From: Datnioides undecimradiatus
Taxonomy: Eukaryota > Chordata > Actinopteri > Lobotiformes > Datnioididae
Assembly: GCA_008933995.1 (NCBI GenBank)
Contig: WARS01000036.1
Span: 20,135,285-20,199,284, forward strand
DNA length: 64,000 bases
Direction of reading: 5' to 3'
The position numbers and the translations under genes were made by a program. The notes below the pieces were generated by a model that was given only the letters and a program-made list of their open reading frames with translations, did no database searches and was not told the DNA's origin. The stretch's first letter is position 1; each line of letters opens with the position of its first letter. Shown piece after piece: positions 50,868 to 64,000 of the stretch.

Positions 50868-52611
50868 AAATCAGCCCTGTGGTATGACGAAGGGAGCAGC
50901 GGAGTCTTATGGTAGCTCTTCAGAGGAAGCCTTATCAGCCTTTATCTGCCCCATCAGCTTTTATCTCCCTCTCTCCGTCCGACTCGTCCTTCATTGGGGC
51001 TGCAGTAAATCTCAAGTATCTCCCGACGTGTGAATGAGCGTGGGGGTTTGTGTCATGTCACGGCCTTCATCTTGTGTGATCTGATTGCAGATAGCGATCT
51101 GATCTGATCTGATCCGTCCCTGTTTTATTTCACTGCCATCGTGCTCCGGTGTAAAACCAGGAAACGAAGATAAGGCCCTTTTGAGAAACTGGCTAATGAA
51201 ACGACCTCGAGGAAGAGAAAAAAAGGAAAGATGAGATCTTCATCGACCTTGACCCTTCGCCGACGAGCTTCTATGAAATAAAAGGTTTACGACGGCACGT
51301 CTGCTGATCTGCTGTTTAACCCTCCACCCTCACCGGGCCTGAAAATTAAACTTAAAAAACTTAAAGTTCAAAGTCGACGTTTGCAAAAAGACGTTTACAA
51401 GCTGCAGATCAGCTTATAGTTCAGTTACATAATAAGAAAATGTGTTTTAGCTTTATTGGTGAAGTAAAACTGATCTGCAAAATCAAAAGGTTACCGCTGC
51501 GACTTATGAAAACATGGAAATTAGTGGCATTTGTGGTGAGTTATAGTAAAATGACACAAACGAATGCATAATCAATTTAAAATCAATCATAGAGTTTCAT
51601 ATTTGTTACCGCAAAAACATAGAAACATGGAAAAATAACAGAAAAAGAGGTTTTAACAATAAATTACAATAAATGAAAAGATTTTGCATGAAATTCAGAT
51701 TATATCCTTTATTTGTTACATCTCATATCTCGCTTATATATCTTATACATCTCATCTGTTAAAAATGACATATACAGTAATTTACATATGTAACATGTGT
51801 GTTTTCACAATGTTGGTCAGTTTTCCTTTGAGTATAAACACATGCATTACGGAAATAATCAAAATAGCTTAAAGCAACATTTATGTAAATGTTAAAATGT
51901 ATATTGACATGTGAAGTACTTATTTATTAAGGAATATGCAGGATAAAATAGTTTTTAATGATTTAATAATAACTTATTTGACCTGTTTTGTCTCTGAGCT
52001 CTTTGGATCTGGGTGAAGTCACACTGTGCAGTGCGGTCCTGCAGCCCGCAGCCTGACAAAGCGCAGCAGCTGGGTGTTCCTGCGTGTTCTCCGCAGCACA
52101 CAGCGGCACGTTCAGGGCCGGCGGCGACTGAAAATCATCTGTGAAACCTTTTAAAGAAACACGTTTGCATCTGTGACCTGCAGCTCTGATCCTACAGCTG
52201 TGGCAACGCTTTGGGAATGAGTGGACGATTGTTGCCAGTATGAAAGCTCATCAGTTACCTTTGAGGCTGCAGGGAAGTCATACGGCTTAAAACATGATAT
52301 GCATGCATTTTAATAAAAACACAGCACCATTAGCATTAGCTCATTATTTGTTTTTTTTTGCTGCATGCATGTGAATGTCGTCTGCTATCTGGTTTGTATG
52401 AATATAATAAACTTTTGTACTGTAAGTAAGTGATAATGCAACACAATAAAATAATAAAGAGGGAAAGCCATTAAGATAAACTGTGACGTGACAGTTATAA
52501 TGGCCTCCCAGGTGAATGCAGAGGGGATGAAGATGAGAAAAACAAACATGCTCTTTATAAAAGTGTCTGCTATAAGTTAACATCAGTAATGCACTCATTG
52601 ATTTTCATGTC

Positions 52612-52617
52612 TTTATT
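52612..52617 (-). terminator. gtpbp8: Poly(A) signal AATAAA of gtpbp8
   Basis: AATAAA on the gene strand about 450 nt after the stop. Confidence 0.45.
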
Positions 52618-53064
52618 CATTTGGGCAGACAGTGTTCTGTGGGTTGTGGACATAAGCACCTGAAATCAGCCCGGTTCCTTTAAAACGTCACGCTAACCTC
52701 TGCTGGACCTTCAGCCGTGGAGATAAAAGCAGGAATCAGGTTGTGGCTGTAGATCGTCGTCTGTCGGTTCGTTTTGTAAATACATGTGTCGACTGACATC
52801 GTCCGTGTTCAAGCCCAGGACCAGCAGGCCTTCCCCGAACAGAGATCTGAGTCTTTCAAAGTTTCTGAGAAGCTCAGTCTCATCTAATCAGTTACCCCGC
52901 TGTCCTTAATTAGTCATCCAACAGACACATCAGTAACACTCGCAGGTGTCTGCTCAGGCGTCCAACCGGCCGGAGCGCAGGGCGGCGCTGACGCCGGCCT
53001 TTCACCAGAAGGTACGAGTCCTCTGAAGCGGCTCGGTGAGTCCCAGGTCTACGCTGGTCTGTGG

Positions 53065-58365
<5,301 letters not shown>

Positions 58366-58787
58366 CTTCACCCGCAGATCCCACACCCGCCCGCACCTGA
58401 GACAAGGACACAGTGATCACGATCAGTCAGATGTTGAAGCTGCTTTGGTGTGTGAGTGAATGTTTTCATCCCGCTAAACATGTGTTAAAGGGAAACTGAA
58501 GAGCTAATTTCCACGTTTTAACAAAACCAAACAACTTTTAATTATCTTTAATAAAAGAATAACACAATTACAAATAAGTATTAGCTGCCCAGGCTAATGT
58601 TTTGTTAATAAATGCGCCATATTTTGTCATAAACCTGATTTTGTCCCTGAAAAGACACCGTTACGGCCAAGTGGACAGGTCAGGCTAGCGAGCTAGCATA
58701 ACATTAGCATCGCACGAGCGCGTTTGAGATGAACGAATATCGGTTTAAAATTAAACGTCAACAATTAAAATTAGTTGAACGACTTAC

Positions 58788-58930
58788 CTGAATTTCAATA
58801 TTCACACAGCTTAACGATGGAACAATAAAGCACGGCGCGGCAACAAATGAGGGTTATTTAATATAATCGTGTCTATGAAAGTTGTGACCGTCCTCCATGT
58901 TGTGTGCAGCGCTCAAATGCGTCCGACTGC
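58788..58930 (-). promoter_or_regulatory. gtpbp8: gtpbp8 non-coding first exon and promoter region
   Basis: A strong donor CAG|GTAAGTC ends at 58788, 390 nt upstream of the next exon's acceptor. The segment above it holds CATGGAGG (a YY1-like context) and a 14-codon upstream frame from ATG 58898 to TAA 58854. No TATA box seen, as is usual for a housekeeping gene. The 5' limit is approximate. Confidence 0.6.
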
Positions 58931-61900
58931 AACGAACCCGTGATGCCGCAGTTCCGCTTCAACAAGTTCTTTTCCCGGTTATTTTACTACATAGAGTTTT
59001 CAGACACGCCCTGCTCTTTATTAAATAAAGCAATAGAAATAAGTTAACAGTAAACATCGGAGAAATTAATGAGAATTACAAATTCATTTCAAGACTTGTA
59101 ACTATCCATAAACAAATAAATATTTCTAAAAAAATAATCATTAATGATTATTATTATTCCAACCATTGGTGTCTTTGTTGGTTATAATAATAATAATATT
59201 AGATTACTTTTAACTGACATTCCTTCTTCTTATTATTATTATTATTTTAATACTATTATTTATAATTATAAATTAATTATTTATTTATATAGTTTACATT
59301 AAATATATAAATACTAGATGCAGCAGTATTTACAGTAAAACAATATTGCTTGGGAATAATACTTTGATGTAGCCCCACCCAAAAAAGACAATAAAGACTA
59401 AAGGAGTGCACTTTTGTATGTTCGCCCTAAAAACCTTTGATTTATGTCTTTTTGCCACTGTGAACATCTCAAAATACAAAATGCAAACCATGATTTAGAC
59501 ACGATGCGTCATACTGCAAAGCTGTTCGATCTTGAGACTCAAGTAGCAGACAGTGAAATGAGACTCTGAGGAGGCTAAAACAAGGGCGGTGCGATTACAT
59601 CTTTATCCCTGTGCTATAGGGCATTGGGACGTAATTAATGAGCACGAATCCTCTTTTAGATTCAGCCACATTCTTCACGTTGATGCATGGCCGGCTGAAA
59701 CATACAGAAACATTCTTGTGTTCCTGCTCTCGGATGAAAAACGTCTCCCATCCACGGGGAAAGGTGCAGTTCCAGCTGTCACATACATCCTCCATCACCC
59801 TCTTGGTGGGGATTATTGAGGATTACAATACTGACGTTTATGCGGAGCACGCCAAAGAAACGTCTTCATAAATACAGTTATAGGAGGTGGCAGTGATAGG
59901 AGCGACTCCAGGCCGCTCTCCCACTCTGCATTCTTTTACTCTGAGTCTCCCAGGAGGAAATGGAGTTTCATCAATGGCCACGTTCAAGCGGTGATCAGGT
60001 TTCACACGCTCATGCACACAAAGCGGCGGGCTCCCAGCTTCTCCACATTCCTCCCTACGGGGAGAAGGAATCAGTTGTAATGCCTATGCAGCTTTGAGTA
60101 ACAGTCTGGAAATCAACTTTTAATATGAAAGCTGGAATACTGAGCTCTCACTTTAAAATAAATCACGACTCTCTTCTCATGACCCTCCCACGGGTTCCTG
60201 ACCAGTTTTCCGTCCACAGGGTGGCAGTGCAGGCTACCGAAAGCGCCGCTCTGTTAAATATCCGCCTTCAGCACCTTGTGCCAATCCTCCCTCTGCTCCA
60301 TCTGGGTTTTATGACCTGATGTGATTCATAGTATGTTCAGTGAGCAAATTAATTCACAGATATCCAATTACAGCTCTCATATTCGCCCTGTCCTTTCGCA
60401 GCGGAGTCTTTCATTCTTATGTGCCATGTGGTTAAGCCTGCGCCGTCTTCATTCACCCGCCCCATTAAAGAGAATACAGACTTCATGTGTATCGAGTGGC
60501 TTATTAAAGCAGAAAATTAAATATGTGATTCATTCTCTCTGTCTGCCTTTCGCGTTCCTTCATTGTTTGTGTATCTGGTGCGTGGTTAAGTGACTGTTAC
60601 ACACGTGTTCAGCTGTTAATTAAATCGCTTCAAGTGAAATATGAATAAAAGGGAAGAGCGGCTCTTTGCTGCCTAGATTACTTAGCAAATTAAAGGCCGC
60701 TGGTTGAATCACTTGAACATTTCATTAGTACCCAGGGAGATCAGACCAGAGGGAATCGCCGCCACGGACAGACGACGTGGTGCTTAATGGGAGGACGTTT
60801 TTAACCGTCAGCCATTTATACGGCTTTTAGCACAATCGAACCCTTTAAGCCTCACAAAACCACACTTCACTGGGGTTTTTTAAAGAGGCGCTTGTGTGGG
60901 GAACAAGACAGTGAGGGATATATTGCAGCAGAAGGGATAGATAAGTGATGGAGGGAGCAGAGAGGAGAGGATAAGCGGGGAGGACACGAGGAGGGTGGAG
61001 AACAGAGAGGCGGGCGGCCATGGGTGCTCCCATGACTCCATCGCCCCATCCTTCACTGTGAGCCGGAGGATCAAATGCCAGACCGATCAATCATCCGCCA
61101 AGCAGACATCTACAGCGCGGGCCATGATGGCATTTACCTCCCCAGGGTGCATATCAATAAAACAATAAAAAAAAAGATATCATACAAAATTGATTGTCCC
61201 CAAACAACCTGCCCACCCACACCATCACGCCAGCCTCTCGCCATCATCATCATCATCATTTGTTGCTCGGCTCTTTGTTCGCCCTGTCTGTCTGCTGCGG
61301 TTCCCTCATTGTGCCGGATTGATGTGCAGCGCCGTCGAAGGAACCTCGCAGCCGCCGCTTTGAGACTTTGCGTCCAGCTGCAGTGCCGAGCAGCCACCCA
61401 CAGACTCCCACACATGCCCACCGATGACGCTTTAATCTGACACTGAGTTATCACTCAGCTTGACCCTGAGTGACCTTTCCTGACCCATTAAACCGTTCAT
61501 TTGCATGTTAACCATGATGGCCTACCCCACCCCAGCCCAGCCCCCTCCCCTCGGCCTGCGATACCTCCCGCCACGACGTGACAGGGGCACAATGGGACGT
61601 GCGCCGGCAGAATACCAAACCCCCCCTTGTTCCTTGCTTTTGTTTGTCCGGGATCATGGAGTGCAGAGGAGTTTATCAAGTCAAGAGGTCAAACCATCAA
61701 TTCGCCTCATGCAAACACACGACTGTCTCACACACACACACACACTCGCCTCAAGGGCAAAAAGACAAGCAGGGATTAACACCGGCTGTATTTGTTCTGT
61801 CGGCCCATCTGCTCCGGCTGAACGCCGTCAGGCCGAACACCTGTGGCAAACATCCTGCATCGACCACCGGTCAGAGAAACTCTGTAACGCTGTATCGTTC

Positions 61901-62843
61901 AATCACCGCCGCGCTCGCTCCCGCCAGCGTTTCCCCTCTCGTTACTCCCTCTGTCGCTGCTGAGTAAACGGAACAATCAGAGGAGCGGCTGCCCTCGCTC
62001 TTGTGGAAGACGGAAAGCAAAGATCCAGTTCCACACGGGGGTGATTCACCCTCAGCGATAACCCGTGCATCAGTAACATCCACACTGCTCACCGAAACCT
62101 GAGCTAAGGCTGAAAACCCAGGTTGCAACATTTGATGGGATCTGCAGTAAAATGAGTTATGGCGATACGAGCGCTACAGCATCCTGTTTAGGAAGCCACC
62201 GGCTGTGTCTTTCCTCGCTCTCTAAGCGTCTCCCATGAATACAGCATAAATATTTTGGCAGGTGGTGTTTGGAGGATATTAGAGCACAAGCACTGAGCGC
62301 TCAGGGATATCGATTTTGCTCTAGCAGCCAAGAACCGTGGCTCTGCTGGCATCAATGCGTCACGGAGGGGAGGTCGAATGAGGAGGGATGACCTTGAGCC
62401 AGGAAGCAGTCTTGGCAAATAAAGCTCCAGGAAGGAAATGTGGGGAAACAAAACACTGACGATGTCAGAGTGCAGAGACTCGGGGGTGACACTGCGAGGT
62501 CCACAGGGGGACGATCAGGGAAACGATGCAGATGAAGAATCCGGAGCGTCTCGTGTTTGAAGCCATCTCTTCTAGTACTCCTTTGGGGAGGACACTGAAA
62601 TATCTGGGATTTCAGGATTGTGGAAACACACATGAATGAGTTTTTGTTGCTAAAACAAAGCAGTTGGAAACAATTGGAGAGTCTTAAGTTAAGGTGGGCC
62701 TTCATGTTGGAGCTCTCTGGTCCCGCGTCAAAGCTTTTAGACAAATCCTTGATGGCGACGCTCCTGTGGACTGAACGCACCTCCGATAAAATGGAATTGA
62801 ATAACGCACGCCAAATCACAGCAGAGGTTATGTCAGGGCACTT

Positions 62844-62875
<32 letters not shown>

Positions 62876-64000
62876 CCCCAGACTATTTGGTGGGTGAGTG
62901 GATCTGAGTGTGGGCGTGAACACCTCCTAAATCTCAGAAAAGGAAACGAGAGCTCACGTTGAACGAGGATAAAAGAAGCAGCCGCGCAAACGACGGCAGC
63001 ACATGTTTGGGCGCCTTGAAGAAGAAGAAGGTAAGCGAGGACACGTCTCTCCGGGAACGTATTGACGGTGCGGCTGCTCACACGAGAAGCGACAGAAACA
63101 GAGGTGGAGTTTGGTTTCCTCACCTGACGTGGGTGCGAATACATGATTTGTTTTGGAAGTTAGGAAATCTTTGGGACGCGACCCTGTCGGTTCGGATTCT
63201 CAGCCACTGGAGCGACGTGGAGGACGGGGAAGGGGGACCTGCAGCTCTGATGCGGTATACTGGCATCTTGCTAAAATGCTAAAGGCTAACATTAGCTTTG
63301 GTCGAGCGTTGGAGTTGCACCAAAACGAGGACTGTGGATGTTGCGCTCGCAGTGAGCACCTCAGGGGGCAGCAGCCAGCAGCTCTTTCATTTCCCAACCA
63401 GCCTCACAGGTGATGCGTCTTCACAGAAGCTCCTTTTCTTTAATAATTGCTGTTTGACCCTGGTGCATTTGAGCTAATCCTGCGTGTTTCTGAGAGGTTG
63501 TTGGTGCTGCAGTCTGTTTGCTTGAGCTCAAACCTGACCTGCTCTCTTATGAAAATGCATCCGAGACCAATTAAAAACCGCGGGGACACCGATCGAGCAG
63601 GAGAATCGCTGCAGTATGTTGTTAAAAAGACGGAGAGCGGCATGCCGAGGAGTGCCGCGCTGCCTCTGAGCCGCTAGGCCTGAATCCACCAAACCTTGAA
63701 CTTGTTTATTCATCTGATGCATTCATCCGTGTGGAAATGAGGTGTGAAAGCACAGTGGAAACTCCTCCGCGCCAACCCTCAGCCGGTTATCAGCACAGTG
63801 CTGCATGGTGCAACTCTGTGAGGTAACCTCTTAGGTCATGTTTCAGGATTTAGACCGCTCCCTGCCTCAGCGAGAGCCATTACCGCTGCCAGCACCTCGC
63901 TTGCTCTGCTCTCTATCGCTTCTCTTTGTCCTTTCACACACACACTCACACTCCTCCACCCGCCTCTTTGTGCCTCTGTCTTTCTCCCTTTCATTCCACA
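58931..64000. other. Intergenic flank upstream of gtpbp8
   Basis: No recognisable gene. It starts with A/T-rich DNA with AAT-type runs (59.1-59.3 kb). It also holds an ATC run near 61241-61258 and a CA repeat at 62847-62874. The stretch about 60.59-60.84 kb has the even composition and TAAT/ATTA content of many vertebrate conserved non-coding elements, but conservation cannot be judged from one sequence. Confidence 0.5.
62847..62874. repeat. (CA)14 microsatellite
   Basis: Uninterrupted dinucleotide run. Confidence 0.97.

Larger units (their letters stand above)
46546..52600. other. Intergenic between slc10a2 promoter and gtpbp8 3' end
   Basis: A 6-kb gap with no protein gene seen. It holds an L2-type LINE fragment (about 48.77-49.13 kb), a degenerate tandem repeat (49.9-50.1 kb), a TG microsatellite (50843-50867) and a short run of GATCT-type units near 51088-51113. 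The rest is A/T-rich single-copy-looking DNA. Confidence 0.7.

Noticed and set aside
58950..59050. Short plus-strand frame starting ATG CCG CAG TTC near the gtpbp8 promoter
   Set aside because: Only about 34 codons, no similarity, A/T-rich end; probably chance next to a CpG promoter.
63003..63030. ATG TTT GGG CGC... followed by a GTAAGC donor on the plus strand
   Set aside because: A short GAA-run frame after a weak GATAAAAG box; nothing links it to a gene.

Overview
The window is vertebrate nuclear DNA, almost certainly from a teleost fish and probably a percomorph. It has intron-split genes with GT-AG junctions, many long CA/TG microsatellites, fossil fish-type LINE and SINE-like repeats, and four genes whose predicted proteins look like vertebrate families. 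There is no sign of bacterial, viral or plasmid organisation. All four genes lie on the minus strand.

Layout. (1) 1-21.9 kb: no recognisable protein gene. It holds microsatellites, a degenerate ACTTG-rich repeat, a perfect 18-bp inverted repeat, and a few weak candidate exons and one TATA-type candidate promoter on the plus strand. (2) 21.9-30.7 kb: inhbb (inhibin/activin beta-B), two coding exons around a 5.3-kb intron, with a 3'UTR of about 1.6 kb. (3) 32.7-41 kb: a 440-residue kelch-propeller protein in seven coding exons, one of only 47 nt, with a probable distal non-coding first exon near 40.9 kb. (4) 42.7-46.5 kb: slc10a2 (apical sodium/bile acid cotransporter), six coding exons, 371 residues. 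(5) 46.5-52.6 kb: intergenic DNA with a truncated L2-type LINE and a 21-bp-type degenerate tandem repeat. (6) 52.6-58.9 kb: gtpbp8 (mitochondrial EngB/YihA-type GTPase), seven coding exons, 287 residues, with a non-coding first exon. (7) 58.9-64 kb: no recognisable gene.

The four genes do not form a pathway: one is a secreted TGF-beta-family ligand precursor, one a bile-acid transporter, one an organelle GTPase and one a kelch scaffold. Each reading frame was joined exon by exon; the splice phases agree at every junction and the total lengths are close to the vertebrate orthologues where I know them. I found no novel multi-gene system. The points most worth a second look are the gtpbp8 P-loop exon flanked by long UG repeats on both sides in the transcript, the unassigned kelch protein with its microexon and large insert, and the perfect inverted repeat at 13.86 kb.
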